From Clostridium sp. NkU-1 (lineage in GTDB: Bacteria > Bacillota_A > Clostridia > Lachnospirales > Lachnospiraceae), in assembly GCA_001312405.1 (NCBI GenBank), contig BBDR01000006.1:62001-126000 (forward strand): a stretch of DNA of 64,000 bases, read 5' to 3'. The position numbers and the translations under genes were made by a program. The notes below the pieces were generated by a model that had not been told where the DNA came from, ran no database searches, and saw only the letters and a list, made by a program, of their open reading frames with translations. Of the stretch, positions 51,880 to 63,833 are shown piece by piece (positions within the stretch are counted from its first letter, which is position 1; every line of letters starts with the position of its first letter).

Positions 51880-53665
51880 ATGAAAAGAGTCTTTTTAGCT
51901 AACAGTTTTAAGAGAAAGCTGATGGTCGCCCTTATGTCTGTTGGGCTGGTGCCGTTAATCATTGTCAGCATTTTATATCAGAATATCCTTAACAACCGCA
52001 TCGTTGAGGATACGAAGGCGGCAAGCATTGAAAAACTGAAGTATTTGAGCATGAATATCGAGCGTCAGATGGAAGCTGCAGAGCAGTTGCTTGGCTGGAT
52101 TACCTATAATCAGCGTCTGGAACGGATTTTGACAAATCTTATGATCAGGTTTATGAAAAACAGCTGGATATTATTGAATTCAGTTCTTTTACCATGGAGT
52201 ATTCCATCAATGCAAACATAGAGAATAAGATTTTTAAAATATTGATCATGGACGAGGACGGTTCTTCGTTTCAGATGGGCAACGGTTATTCCCTTCTTCG
52301 GGAGGCGGATATCATGGATGCGGGATGGATGGAAACCTTCCAGAGAGGGACGGCGGATGAACTGGTTATGAGCATGGACCGGTACGTGAAGGATACCTTT
52401 GTTTTCCCAATGAGCAGCCGCATTTATGACAGTCTCACCGGCAGGCCCATAGGCTGGTGCTTGGTGACCTTTCAGAATAATATGTATTCAGACTATCTGA
52501 TTGCCGGAGCCGAAGAAAAGGGGCAGGAACATCTTTTATCATCAACGGCAATGGGCAGTGCATTGCACATACTGATAAAAATCTGGTGGGGGAAGATATG
52601 TCAGGTGTCCCAATGGTTGAAGAGATTCTTCATTCCGGTCAGCAGACCGGCCATGTAACGGGTATGTATGAGGGAGAAGCCATGATTTTACATTACTATC
52701 AGATTCCGAATACGAATTTGATAGAGATTCAGGGAATTTCCCTTGAGGCATTCTTACAGGAGAAGCGCAGCATGACCAGGCTGCTGGCCGTGCTCATCAT
52801 AACTACGGTCATGGCGATCCTGTTTGCAATCCTCTACTTAAGCAATATGCTGATGCGCCCGATTAACACCATCAGCGAATATATTAAGAAAGTTCCGGGA
52901 AGCGGTTTTAAGGGAAATATGATTCTTGAGGGGGATGACGAGTTTAAGAAAATTGCAATATCCATTAACACAATGGAACGGGAGATTCTCCAGCTGATGG
53001 AACGGGAAAAGCGGGAAGCGGAGGTGAAGAAGAAACTGGAATTCAAGGTTCTCCAAAATCAGATTAACCCACATTTCCTTTATAACACTTTAAACTCCAT
53101 TAAGTGGATGGCCTCGCTGCAGCACGCGGATACCATCCGGGATATGACGGCTGCATTAGGCCGCCTGCTTCAGAATATCTCCAAAGGTACGGACAGCAAG
53201 ATCCCCATATACGAGGAGATGTCCCTGTTAGATGATTATATCCTGATTCAGGATATCCGGTACAGTGGAAAAATACAGGTGGAATACCACATCGGCAACA
53301 GCGAGGTCACCCAGGCCTATATTGTGAAATTTCTGTTGCAGCCAATTGTGGAAAATGCCATCTTCCATGGGATCGAGCCGAAGAACGCAGGCGGCAGGAT
53401 TGATATCTATCTGGAACGAGTGGAAGATGATATCCGCATAAGTATCGTGGATGACGGAATCGGAATGACGGAGGAGCAGATTGCTTCACTTTTGAATCCC
53501 GTAGAGGCAGGGAAAAATGAACGGGGACTCAGCGGAATCGGTGTCAGTAATATCCGTGAGCGGATTATGATGATCTACGGAAAAGAGTATGGGATCGAAA
53601 TTACCAGCCAGGTGGGAGAGTATACCAGGGTGATGATTAAAATTCCCTATGAGAGAGAGGGTTAA
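51880..53665 (+). CDS. Second YesM-type sensor histidine kinase, frameshifted
   Basis: About 595 residues. Helix 1 is LMVALMSVGLVPLIIVSILY, followed by an extracellular sensor domain, helix 2 (LLAVLIITTVMAILFAILYL), HAMP, and the kinase core with LQNQINPHFLYNTLNSIKWM, LLQPIVENAIFHGIEPKN and SIVDDGIGMTEEQ. It pairs with the regulator 2 nt downstream and probably controls the divergent/convergent sugar genes at 55223-61553. Indels near 52135 and 52545 break the frame. Confidence 0.88.
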
Positions 53666-53667
53666 AA

Positions 53668-55212
53668 TTGAAGACAATCATGATTGTAGATGACGAACCT
53701 CTGATCCGCCGGGGCCTGGAGAGCATGATCTCCTGGGAGGATCTGGACTGCCGGCTGGTTGGGCAGGCGGCCAGTGGCGAAGAGGGGCTTATGAAGATCA
53801 GGGAATGGCAGCCGGATATTGTATTTACCGATATCAAGATGCCGAAGATGGACGGGCTTGCCATGATGAGGGAAGCTATGGATGAAGCGGATCCGCCTGT
53901 ATTTGTCATTCTTAGTGGATATAATGATTTTGAACTGGTCAGGGCAGCTATGCGTCTGGGAGCGGTGGATTATCTGATGAAGCTGAACCTGGAGGAAGAA
54001 GAATTGATCAGAGTGGTGAAAGAGGCGTCTAAGCGGGTAGCCGATAAGAGAAAAGAACCGGTTTCTGTTCCGCCTTCCTATGATTTTAAAGAGCATTTTC
54101 TCAAAGAACTTTTAAGAATGCGTCAGGATAAAGAGTTTTACCGAAAGATGGAACCACAGTTTTTCAACTTAAAGGAAGGAGCTTCTTACCGGCTTCTGGT
54201 CATAAAGCTATCGGAACTGCCGGACGAACAGTGGAGTCAGAGTACATTGTCCCAGAATTTCCTGATTAATATTTGTAAAGAGCAGATTTCGGAGGATGTA
54301 GAAGTCTATGAGTATCACCTGGAGGCGGATACATTTGTGCTTTATATAGAGAGCGGCGGGGTGCTTTCCAAAACGGCCTGATTTCTCAGTGTGAGGCGAT
54401 GGAGCTGGTGATTAAACAATATCTAAATCAGGGAATCAGGATTGGAATCAGCGCTCCCCATCATAATGCCATGCATCTTCCAGAGGCATTTGAGGAAGCC
54501 ATGCAAAGCATTGCCTTCCATATCGGCGGAGTAAACACCAGGATACATTTTTATATGGATCTTTTAAATATTCACTATCTTGAAAAACAGCTGGAGCATA
54601 TAAAATCCGAGACGGATTTTCTTGATGCAATGGAAAACTTTTTGTTGCAGTTGCAGAAGTTTATCACCCAGCGTGCCACCAGGGAGGAGGCTGTCCATAT
54701 CTGCTATCTGTTGATCCGTCAGATTTATGATTTGGATACCAATAGTAAAACCTTTTTTTGTGCGCTGGTTTGGAAAAGAATATGCCTCTGTCCGGGATTT
54801 TGCCAGTGAGGTGGATTTAACGATGGTCAGTGCATGGCTGCTTCGGCTGGAACAGGGGCTTAACAACTTCAGCCAGGAATATATGAGGGAAATCTACCGG
54901 TATAAAGTAAAGAAAGCGAAACAGTATATTTTGGAGAATGTTTATCAGAAGGTTTCTTTGAATCATGTAGCAGCAGAATTGGAGATTACACCGGGCTACC
55001 TGAGCAGAATTTTTAAGAAGGTCACTCAGCAGTCTTTCTCTGACTATATTGCAGAGGTAAAGATTGAGGAGGCCAAAAAGCTTCTGCTTCAGGATAACAA
55101 CCGGATATATGAAGTGTCAAGTAAACTGGGATATGAGGATCCCTATTATTTCAGTAAAGTATTTAAGCGGGTAACCCAGATGACACCCAGCGAGTACATC
55201 GCCAGAAATTAA
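53668..55212 (+). CDS. Second YesN-type response regulator, frameshifted
   Basis: About 515 residues. Receiver: MKTIMIVDDEPLIRRGLESM, with phospho-acceptor Asp about 55 in IVFTDIKMP; the usual KP motif is changed to DYLMKLN, with Lys kept. The AraC C-terminus is SLNHVAAELEITPGYLSRIF, then VSSKLGYEDPYYFSKVFKRV. It starts at TTG 53668, two nt after the kinase stop; AGAGAGAGGG upstream serves as ribosome site. Indels near 54368 (C-run/A-run) and 54760 (T-run) split it. Confidence 0.87.
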
Positions 55213-55222
55213 GGGGAGCCTG

Positions 55223-56059
55223 TCAGCCCTTTAAACCACTGGTGGCCACCCCTTCGATGAAGAACCGCTGCATGCATAAAAACAGTGTGCCTACTGGAAT
55301 CAGGGAGATCAGCGCAGCGGCCATAATCAGGTTGTAGTCTGCCGAATACTGTGTGATGAACATACGAAGTCCTAACTGGATCGTTTTTAGTTCATTGGAA
55401 TTTAAGTAGATCATAGGGCCCATGTAATCGTTCCACACATTGACAAAACTGAAGATGATCAGGGTCGCAATTGCAGGTTTGGACAATGGCAGCATGATCT
55501 TTTTATAGATTCCAAATTCACTGAGGCCGTCGATTCTGGCGGCCTCTGACAGTTCCTTCGGGACGCCTAAGTATGCCTGGCGGATCAGGAACACGCCGAA
55601 AGCCGTGAATGCCTGCATAAGGATTAAGGACAGGTGAGTATCGGCCAGATGCATTTTCCGGATCAGGATAAACTGAGGGATCATATACACCTGCCACGGC
55701 ACTGCAATGGTTGCAACATAGCATAAAAAAATGAAGTCCCTGCCAGGAAATTTCATCTTGGCAAACGGATAAGCCGCAAAGCTGCTGGTCAGCACCTGAA
55801 GCAAGGTGATGATGATAGCCAGTTTAAAGCTGTTTTTGAAGAAAAGCAGCAAGGGAATCTTTGTCCAGATTTCTGAAAAGTTTTTCCAGACAACCTGATC
55901 GGGAAGCCAGTGCATAGGAACGGAAAAAAACTTCCTGGCTGGTTTTCAGTGAGGAGGACATCATCCAGAAAAACGGGAGCAGGATGATGAGGCTTAATAT
56001 GATCAGCAGACCATATATGATAATCTTTTTTAAAAGAACTGGTTTGTGAATTCATTCAT
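55223..56059 (-). CDS. Sugar ABC permease (MalG-like), frameshifted
   Basis: About 278 residues. Helix 1 is IIIYGLLIILSLIILLPFFW, the EAA loop is KELSEAARIDGLSEFGIYKK, and the C-terminus is RFFIEGVATSGLKG. Indels near 56023 (A-run) and 55923 (A/T-run) break the N-terminus. Two ATGs are possible, 56059 and 56055. The AAGGA site lies 6 nt before the first, but the frame of the second (MNSQTSSFKK) leads into the protein with the fewest corrections. It overlaps the end of the upstream permease by about 25 nt, so the two are coupled. Confidence 0.86.
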
Positions 56060-56964
56060 CTTGGTTCCTTTCTCTCGTTTTTTTACATGTAGCTGACCCA
56101 TTTTTTTCTCAGCACGGAACTGGACTGTGGTGATAGCCAGTACGATGACAAACAATATCATGGAAATGGCGCTGGCATAACCGAATTCATAGTTGATGAA
56201 TGCAGTATTGTATATATTGAATACCAGCACATTGGTAGCCCGGCCAGGTCCCCCGTTGGTCATGACGGATACCAGGTCGAATACCTTGAAACAGGCGATG
56301 GTGAGCATGATGCTGACGAAAAAGGTGGTCGGTGTCAGCATGGGCAGGGTGATGCTTTTAAAACGCTGGAAGGAATTCGCTCCGTCCACCTTGGCTGCCT
56401 CATAAAGTTCACGGGGGATTGCTTGAAGGCCGGACAAATACAGGATCATATAGTATCCCATGCTCTTCCAGATACTTACAATAATGATGACCGGCATAGC
56501 CCAATCAATGGAGGAGGTCCAGCCCGGCGGATTGGCAATGCCAAAGGACATCAGGATACTGTTGATGGGTCCCAGAGTTGGGTGGAACAGCAGGTTCCAT
56601 ACCACAGCGATAGCTACCAGGGATGCCACATGGGGGAAGAAGAAGATAGTACGGAAAATGTTGATGCCTTTCATCTTCTGGTTTAGAATTAATGCAAGAC
56701 CCAGAGCTGCCGCCATGGTAAGCGGTACGGTGAACACAGAGTAATATACCGTATTCCAGAGAGAAATCTTAAAGGTATCATCGGTCCAAAGGCGTTTGAA
56801 GTTTTCCAGTCCCACGAATACCATAGGGTTGGCTGAATCCCATTCCATAAAGCTGAGCCCCATGGAGCACATGATTGGAATCAAAGTGAAGATCAGAAAA
56901 CCAACCAGATTAGGAAGTAAGAACAGGTAGCTGTTGCCATATTTTTAACTTTTCGTTTCGTCAT
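56030..56964 (-). CDS. Sugar ABC permease (MalF-like), frameshifted
   Basis: About 310 residues. The corrected N-terminus reads MTKRKVKKYGNSYLFLLPNL, followed by LIPIMCSMGLSFMEWDSANP; the EAA loop is PRELYEAAKVDGANSFQRFK. An indel near 56944 separates the first 20 residues. It is the partner of the MalG-like permease and lies about 95 nt after the binding-protein gene, beyond a hairpin at 57001-57050. Confidence 0.86.
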
Positions 56965-57000
56965 AGTTATGCTGTTGCCAGCTCCCTCCTTCTATTAGAA

Positions 57001-57050
57001 TTTTAAAATCCTCTAAATCCAATGAACGGCAGATTTAGAGGATTTTTATG
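57001..57050 (-). terminator. Hairpin between binding protein and permease genes (second locus)
   Basis: AAAATCCTCTAAATC / GATTTAGAGGATTTT, perfect 15-bp arms followed by T on either strand. Placed like the hairpin at 19435-19468, it probably reduces permease expression relative to the binding protein. Confidence 0.75.
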
Positions 57051-57057
57051 GATGATA

Positions 57058-58403
57058 CTATTTGCTCAGCAGCTTCTGAACACGTTTTGCCATATTGGCA
57101 AGGCCTTCATCCACGGACTCTGCTCCGAGCATAATCAAGTCATGCTCTTCGGAAATCACTTTGTCAACGGCGCCGGCCTGTGGAATCATCTGACATTCCA
57201 GCACAAAGGAATCAACGGTGATGGCTTCCTTGAACCCTTCCGGCATCCCTTCTACATTCACCAGGGTATTGATGGTTTTCTCATTCTGGTAAGCGGGAAG
57301 TGTTCCCAGGCTTGCAAGTATGTCAGCTCCTGGCTCGGAACACATGAACTGAATGAACCGCCATGCTTCTTCCGGATGGGCTGCGTTTTTGTTGATAGCA
57401 ATTGGAGTAGGGTTGCTGACAGCTGTATTCGGATCCTGTCCTTCAAAGTGAGGCGCTTTTACCGCACCCCATTCAACGTTTGTTTCGCCCTTATTTTTGG
57501 TGTTGATGATTAAGTTGGCAAACCAGGTACCCATAGGTTCCATGGCAACCTGTTCTTTGTAAAACGGTCCGCTGTAATGGACATTGCCGGTTTTTAATGT
57601 ACCGTAATCCATGGAGGTTTTATCCTCATTCTGCATGCCCAGGAACAGTTCATATACAGCTTTAAGAATTCGTAATTGCCCTGATCCATGGTATGGTCTT
57701 TATCCATACCCCAGCGGTATAAGGAGCCTGGCCAGGTGTGCAGATAGGAGCCGTAGACCTTGTTATTCCCCTCACCTGAGGTCAGCTTCTTGGCAAGTTC
57801 CCGGTATTCGTCCCAGGTCATATCGTTGGAGGGATATTCTGCGCCGGCTTTGTCGAACAGGGTTTTGTTGTAGTACAGCAGATAGTAATCGTTTCTGAAC
57901 GGAAGGCCGTATAACTGGTTGCCGACCTTGATTCCTTCATCTGAACCGCGGTAGGGAGACATATCAAGACCGCTTTTTGCAACCATGTCATCCAAAGGCA
58001 TCAGCTGGTTCTTTTCCACCAGGCTCGTGTAGATTGGCATGCTTTTGATGGTGATGACATCAGAGGTATCACCGGAAGAAAGCAGAACCGGAATCTTGGT
58101 GTCGTAGTCTGTTCCGCCGATATCTGTAACCTTTACCTTGATATCAGGATTCTCTTTCTCAAAAGCTTCCACAAGTACTTTCCAGTAATCGGTTGTTCCA
58201 TAATCCCAGACGGTGAAGGTGATTTCCACCGGTGCTTCGCTGCCTTGCTGTTTGGCAGTGGTTTCTGTCTGCCCGGTTCCCTCCGGTTTATCAGCCGGTT
58301 CGGTTTTGGCGCCTGAACTGCTGCAGCCAGTCAGCAGAAAAATACCACAGGCAGCAATACAGGTTAATGCGGATGTTTTTTTCAACATACGTTTTAAATA
58401 CAT
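57058..58403 (-). CDS. Sugar ABC substrate-binding lipoprotein (second locus), frameshifted
   Basis: About 448 residues. Signal peptide with lipobox LLTGC (IAACGIFLLTGCSSSG), a Thr/Glu/Gln-rich linker, then the family 1 binding fold (ITFTVWDYGTTDYWKVLVEA, PFRNDYYLLYYNKTLFDKAG, EAWRFIQFMCSEPGADILAS). It captures an oligosaccharide for the two permeases. One indel near 57658 breaks it. GGAGGAG precedes ATG 58403. Its gene start faces the GH88 gene across a 270-bp intergenic region, suggesting joint control by the nearby sensor/regulator pair. Confidence 0.9.
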
Positions 58404-58557
58404 GTAAACTCCTCCTATCGTTTGCTTTAATATCTGTATTGTAAAAAAACAGACGGTTGAATTGAATGGAATATCTGCTATTATTTCGTCATTATTGAAA
58501 CTCTGATGGATAATTTTGATTTAGTCCCTGTAAAATTATGAACTTTCATGGAATATA

Positions 58558-58586
58558 TTGCAGCAGCTGCTTATGACAGGTATAAA
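58558..58586 (+). promoter_or_regulatory. Promoter of GH88 and DUF2264 genes
   Basis: TTGCAG, 17-nt spacer, TATAAA, within the divergent intergenic region. Confidence 0.5.
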
Positions 58587-58672
58587 ATCATACAGTATTT
58601 ATGAAGATCCTCCATGTATTTTCCATCTATATTCTACTATACTTATGTCAGATAAAAAAGGAGGTTATAAGA

Positions 58673-59806
58673 ATGGAAGAATGGCTGCAGCAATTATATA
58701 GGAATGTAGAGGAGAAGCTGGAGGCAGAGTGCGGCAGAATAGGCGGAAAGATCCCATATTGGACGAAAGATGGTGTCTATGCGGAGGATTATTCCGTGAA
58801 AGATATTTACTGGTGGACCAATGGGTTCTGGCCGGGGATTCTCTGGAAAATGTATTACGCAACCGGCAGAGAGGAATATAAGCTGCACGCGCGGGAGGCA
58901 GAAGAAAAACTGGACAGGGCACTGCATGGATTTATGGGACTTCATCATGATACGGGCTTTATGTGGCTCCACAGTGCAGTGGCTGATTACCGTCTGACTG
59001 GTTCAGAGAAATCCAGAGTGAGGGGATTGATGGCTGCCAATATCCTTGCGGGAAGATATAATCCGGCAGGAAGATATATCCGGGCATGGAATCCGGAATG
59101 CGTGGAGAATGGGGAGGACTGTACCGGATGGATCATTGTGGATTCCATGATGAATATCCCTCTGCTTTACTGGGCAAGTGAGGAACTGAAAGATCCCAGA
59201 TTCTACTACATAGCAAGAAATCATGCAGATACGGTCATGAGAACGCTGGTCAGGGAGGACGGATCCTGCGGGCACATTGCCTGCCTGAATCCCGACACTG
59301 GGGAGGTGGAACGGATTCTGGAGGGACAGGGGTATTCAGATACATCTTCCTGGTCGAGAGGGCAGTCATGGATTCTTTACGGTTTTGCACTTAGTTATCG
59401 GCATACGAAGAATGCCGCCTATCTTGAGACAGCAAAAAGGACAGCCCATTATTTTATCTCCAATGTCGCTTTGACGGAATACATTCCGCTTTGCGATTTC
59501 CGCCAGCCGGATCATCCGGCGTATCTGGATGCATCTGCTGGATTGTGTGCGGCCTGTGGGCTTTTAGAGATTGCGGAACATGTGGAAGAGGGGGAGAAAA
59601 GGCTATATCGGAAACATGGGGAAAGGATTGTGAAAGCTATATCGGAAACGTGCTGTAACTGGGATCCGAAAGCAGATTCCATTGTGCAGCAGTGCAAGGT
59701 GGATTACCATAGCAGCGGTGATTGGCAGACGGATTTGATTTATGCGGACTATTTCCTTGTGGAAGCAGTTTTAAGACTTCTTAATAAAGACTTTATGATT
59801 TGGTAG
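58673..59806 (+). CDS. GH88 unsaturated glucuronyl hydrolase
   Basis: Intact 377-residue (alpha/alpha)6-barrel enzyme, no signal peptide, so cytoplasmic. It hydrates the 4,5-unsaturated uronic acid left by polysaccharide lyases and so releases it from the oligosaccharide. The two conserved acids are seen as Asp93 in GLHHDTGFMW and Asp157 in WIIVDSMMNIPLLYWA; SSWSRGQSWILYGFA and YLDASAG also match. The length equals that of typical glycosaminoglycan- or gellan-acting members. ATG 58673 follows AAAGGAGGT. Together with the lyase at 24805 this points to uronate glycan use. Confidence 0.9.
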   Translation: MEEWLQQLYRNVEEKLEAECGRIGGKIPYWTKDGVYAEDYSVKDIYWWTNGFWPGILWKMYYATGREEYKLHAREAEEKLDRALHGFMGLHHDTGFMWLHSAVADYRLTGSEKSRVRGLMAANILAGRYNPAGRYIRAWNPECVENGEDCTGWIIVDSMMNIPLLYWASEELKDPRFYYIARNHADTVMRTLVREDGSCGHIACLNPDTGEVERILEGQGYSDTSSWSRGQSWILYGFALSYRHTKNAAYLETAKRTAHYFISNVALTEYIPLCDFRQPDHPAYLDASAGLCAACGLLEIAEHVEEGEKRLYRKHGERIVKAISETCCNWDPKADSIVQQCKVDYHSSGDWQTDLIYADYFLVEAVLRLLNKDFMIW

Positions 59807-59827
59807 AAAGGGAAAGAGGGTGTAGGA

Positions 59828-61553
59828 ATGAAGCAGATAATTGAGAGGCTGCATAGCAGAGAGGATTTTGAAACCCTGGTTCTGGATTTTTTGAATCCTC
59901 TTAAACCACATTATTCCCAGGAAGGCGCCAGGCTTAGTTTAGGCAGCACGGCAGCGGTTTATGATCAGGATGCCACCTGGGCGGAAGGGTTTTTAAGGCC
60001 GTTGTGGGGGCTGGTTCCATTGTGGGCCGGCGGAAGCAGGGAGTCGGTGTTTAAAAAGATTTATCAAAAAGGTTTGGTGGCAGGGACTGACCCGGATGGA
60101 GCGGAGTACTGGGGAGGGTTTCAGGATGTGGATCAGCGGTTTGTAGAGATGGCAGCAATCTCTTACGGAATTTTAATGACACCGGAGGTGGTATGGGAGC
60201 CGTTGTCAGAACAGGAACGGTCGAACCTGGCAGGCTGGCTGGATGGAATCAACCATTATCAGTGTCCTCCCTGTAACTGGATGTTCTTTGGAATCCTGGT
60301 TAATATTGCATTAAAGTCTCAAGGGCAGCCATACAATGAAAAGCGTCTGAAAGACTATCTGGATTATATTGAGTCATGCTATCAAGGGGATGGCTGGTAT
60401 ATTGATGGGCAGAATGGGGAAAAGGACTATTACGTTTCCTTTGCTTTTCATTATTATGGGCTTATTTATGCACGGTATATGAAAGAGGAGGATCCCCAAC
60501 GGTGCAGGATTTATGAACAGAGGGCGTTTAGCTTTACCGGAGAATTCCTTTACTGGTTTGCTGAGGATGGTTCTGCATTGGCCTATGGACGGTCTTTGAC
60601 GTATCGCATGGCTCAGGTATCGTTTTTCTCCATGTGCGTGGCCAATGAACTGGAGGTGCTTCCCCTGCCGGTTATGAAAGCTGATTGTGCGTCATCTACA
60701 GTTCTGGATGAAGCAGCCTATATTTGATTGTGCCGCTATCCTGACGATAGGATACGGATATCCGAATCTGCTGATGTCGGAACAGTATAATGCCCCTGGT
60801 TCTCCGTACTGGTGCATGAAGGCATTTGCCCTATTATCCCTTCCTGCGGCACATCCGTTTTGGGAGATGGAGGCAGCGCCTTTGCCTGAAATGGATGCCC
60901 AGCGTGTAATTTCAAACGGCTCAATGCTGGTGCAGCGTCTGGGAGGACAGGTATATGCTTATGTCAGGGGACGCAGCCTGCCGCATCATCATGTACATAT
61001 GGAGGAGAAGTATTCTAAATTAGTATATTCCAGCAGATTCGCATTCAGTGTTCCACGGTCTCTTCGGACTTTGGAGGAAGCGGCGCCTGACAGTGTTCTG
61101 GCTGTAGAGTATGGAGGGATGATTCACACGAAAGGAATCACAGGACGTTCGTTTACAGAAAAGAATGAAGTCTATATGGAGTGGTCTCCCTGCGAGGGGG
61201 TCGATATCGTGACAAGGATCGTGCTTCTTCCCACGGGACACAGAAGAATTCATACAATAAGCAGCAAAATCTCCTGTAAGGCCTTTGATTGCGGATTTGC
61301 CATACCTTGTGACAGGAAGACAAGGAAAGAGATATTGGCAAATGAGGGAGCTGCGGTGGTTTATAATGGACGGACCGGTTATCTGGCCAGGTGTGTGGGG
61401 GAAAAGGGGGAAGGACTCCTGATCCATGCTGCGCCTAACACAAATCTGATGTATCCGAAAACAGTGATTCCCTGTGTCAGATATGAAGTTTTAGAAGGAA
61501 CGCAGACTGTCATGACTGAATTCCTGGAAATATTCGATGCGCACGTTGTATAA
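59828..61553 (+). CDS. DUF2264 family protein, frameshifted
   Basis: About 575 residues, no signal peptide. It has LHSREDFETLVLDFLNPLKP, YDQDATWAEGFLRPLWGLVP, AEYWGGFQDVDQRFVEMAAI and DGSALAYGRSLTYRMAQVSF, the hallmarks of the DUF2264 alpha/alpha-barrel family found in uronate-polysaccharide loci and thought to act on uronic-acid glycosides. One indel near 60680 splits it. It lies 21 nt after GH88 in the same direction. The exact reaction is unknown to me. Confidence 0.8.
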
Positions 61554-61554
61554 C

Positions 61555-61709
61555 ATGGGTTTTGAACTTGCCGGTTATGACTATAAAGAGGCGCATATAA
61601 AAGGGAAAATAATTGTTGGGAAGTGCGGCGGTCCGCCGGCCTGGCGAGATACGCTCTGGTAGAAAACATGAATCCGGGAGACGTGGTGACAATCAGTATT
61701 CCGTTTTAA
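61555..61709 (+). CDS. Unrecognised short ORF after DUF2264, possibly frameshifted
   Basis: Starts MGFELAGYDYKEAHIKGKII, then VGKCGG; a frame change around 61625-61640 (C/G-rich run) would continue ARYALVENMNPGDVVTISIP to a stop at 61707-61709. It may be the end of the DUF2264 gene (if a further indel removes its stop at 61551-61553), or a remnant of another gene. No family is recognised. Confidence 0.35.
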
Positions 61710-61751
61710 AATACAGGCAGCAAATCTGCATGGTTCTGGAGGAAGCATTGA

Positions 61752-62139
61752 GCAAGTACGCTATTTGATCTGGAGGAAGCAACTCCTGCGAAAGGCTTTA
61801 TGCAGGCATTGAGTAAAATCAGTATTTTTAAAGAAGCGGTCAGAGTTTCGTCCAGATTTCTGGCAGACAGTAATTTGGATTTTATATTCAAAACCGTTCC
61901 TGACTATTTTATCGCGGCAATGGATATAAAGGGTCTGTATGTAAGACCGATGTTGAAATCTCTAGTTCCTTTGTGGAAATTATGGAGTGAAAAAAAATTT
62001 AACTTCCCATATCGTTATTATGACAGAATTTTTTTGATTGTAAATCCGCCGGGATCCCAGGCGCTTTTATGATACGGGTGATGTCAGAGGACAGCAATTT
62101 ATGGGAACTGGAAAACTGGGAATTTCAGATTCTGAATAA
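61752..62139 (+). CDS. Unrecognised ORF before terminator, frameshifted
   Basis: The open stretch reads LFDLEEATPAKGFMQALSKI, then FKEAVRVSSRFLADSNLDFI and VPDYFIAAMDIKGLYVRPML. With one base corrected near 62070 it continues FYDTGDVRGQQFMGTGKLGI to a stop at 62137-62139, which directly touches a terminator hairpin. The first ATG in frame is 61800. The composition looks coding. No family is recognised and the N-terminus may be missing, so it may be a gene remnant. Confidence 0.4.
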
Positions 62140-62180
62140 AGCCCGGATGCCTGTGATAAAGCTGGCATACGGGCTTTTTC
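62138..62180 (+). terminator. Terminator of the GH88 region
   Basis: AAAGCCCGGATGCC / GGCATACGGGCTTT hairpin with one mismatch, followed by TTTTT. Confidence 0.8.
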
Positions 62181-62336
62181 CAACAGGATATTATAATGCG
62201 GCAAGAAATTACAGGAATGCAAAATCCAGGATAAATATATCCATAAATATGCATTGCATCCATTTTTTTGCGCATTGTTCAAGGAATAACCAGCATGTTA
62301 TACTTGTAAAAATCAAAGAGAGAAAAGGATCAAGTG

Positions 62337-63751
62337 ATGAATAAAAGTACTATGAAGAAAATATTTCTGCCTGCTTCCATTTGTATGCTGATCATTCTGG
62401 GGTGGCTCTTTAGCTGGGTAGCATTTGCTGAAAAGCCTGACAGGATTTCACGGGAATCCTCCCAAAGCCCCACAACGGTCACTTCTGCAGACGCACCGGT
62501 ACCCCTTTCCCCGGAAACCACCGCAGATAATCCTGAAACGGCTGCTTTTCTTGCCGCGGAAACATCTGCTCCGCCCACCGCAAAACCGTCTGGTCCGTCC
62601 GCAACGGAACCGTCTGGTCCATCTGCAACGGAACCGTCCGCTCCGCCCGCAGCGGAAACATCTGCTCCCCCCGTGACAAAGCCCTCCCCTGTTCAGTCCG
62701 GTAAATTGGTTGGGTATTATGCGGCATGGGCGGCCTATTATAATTACTATCCAAACCAGATCGATGCCGGAAAGCTGACCCATATTAATTATGCTTTTGC
62801 AAACATTGGTTCCGACTTAAAGCTGACCCTTGGATATCCTGACGTGGATCCTTCCAACATAAAGCTTTTAAATTCCTTAAAGCAGGCCAATCCGGATTTA
62901 AAAACCTTAATTTCCGTGGGAGGCTGGAACTGGTCCGGGAAATTCTCAGATGCGGCCCTGACAGAGGAGACCAGAACTGCATTTGCAGACAGCTGCGTTG
63001 ATTTCATTAAAAAATACGGATTTGACGGAGTTGACTTAGACTGGGAGTATCCGGTCAGCGGAGGTCTGAAGGCAAATGCCAGGCGTGGGGAAGATAAACA
63101 TAATTTCACCCTGCTGCTTAAAAAAATCCGTGAAAAACTGGATGCTCAGGGGAGTGCTGACAATAAGCATTACTTACTGACCATTGCAGGAGGTGCGGAT
63201 CATTCTTACATAAACAATGTGGAGCTGTCAAAGCTGGCTCAGTATCTGGATTATGCAAATGTTATGACCTATGATCTGCATGGATACTGGGATTCCAATA
63301 CAGACCTTCTGGCTCCTTTATATGACAACAATGATCCTTCTCCCCAGTATAAAGCCAGTGTGGATAAGGCTGTCACTGCCTGGCTGGGGGCATCCTTTCC
63401 GGCGGAAAAGATGGTAATGGGTATCCCGTTTTATGGATATTTATATTCTTCTGTAAATAATTCAAACAATGGTTTATACCAGTCCTTTGGCGGTTCCAAT
63501 TCCATCGGATATCAGGCCATTAAAGATAATTATTTAAATAAACCGGGCTATACCAGTCATATCCATTCCCAGTCAAAGGTTCCCTGGCTGTTTAACGGTA
63601 CGATCTTTATAAGCTACGAGGATCCAAAATCCATAGGCCATAAAACGGATTATATCAAATCAAAGAAATTAGGCGGCGCTATGGTCTGGGAGCTGAGCCA
63701 GGACCGGAGGGAGAGCTTTTAAGAGCACTGTATCAAGGATTGAAACAATAA
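62337..63751 (+). CDS. Secreted GH18 chitinase-like glycosidase, frameshifted at 3' end
   Basis: About 470 residues. An N-terminal signal or anchor helix (IFLPASICMLIILGWLFSWV) is followed by a Pro/Ser/Thr/Ala-rich linker (residues about 40-120) with tandem PSGPSATE units, then a GH18 barrel: LVGYYAAWAAYYNYYPNQID, the SVGGWNWSGKFSD strand, catalytic DGVDLDWEYP (DxxDxDxE) and MVMGIPFYGYLY. Expected to cleave chitin, chito-oligosaccharides or peptidoglycan-like beta-1,4-GlcNAc. A missing G near 63705 hides the true end SQDREGELLRALYQGLKQ, stop 63749-63751. ATG 62337 was chosen over GTG 62334 because AAAGGA lies 7 nt before it. Confidence 0.9.
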
Positions 63752-63757
63752 AAGAAA

Positions 63758-63805
63758 GACGCCAGTTCCATATCCCGGGAAGAATATGGGACTGGCGCCT
63801 GTTTT
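63758..63805. terminator. Bidirectional terminator
   Basis: GCCAGTTCCATAT / ATATGGGACTGGC hairpin with A-rich left flank and TTTT on the right, between converging genes. Confidence 0.75.
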
Positions 63806-63833
63806 GGCTCCGGCCGTCCATATGAGGATTTTC

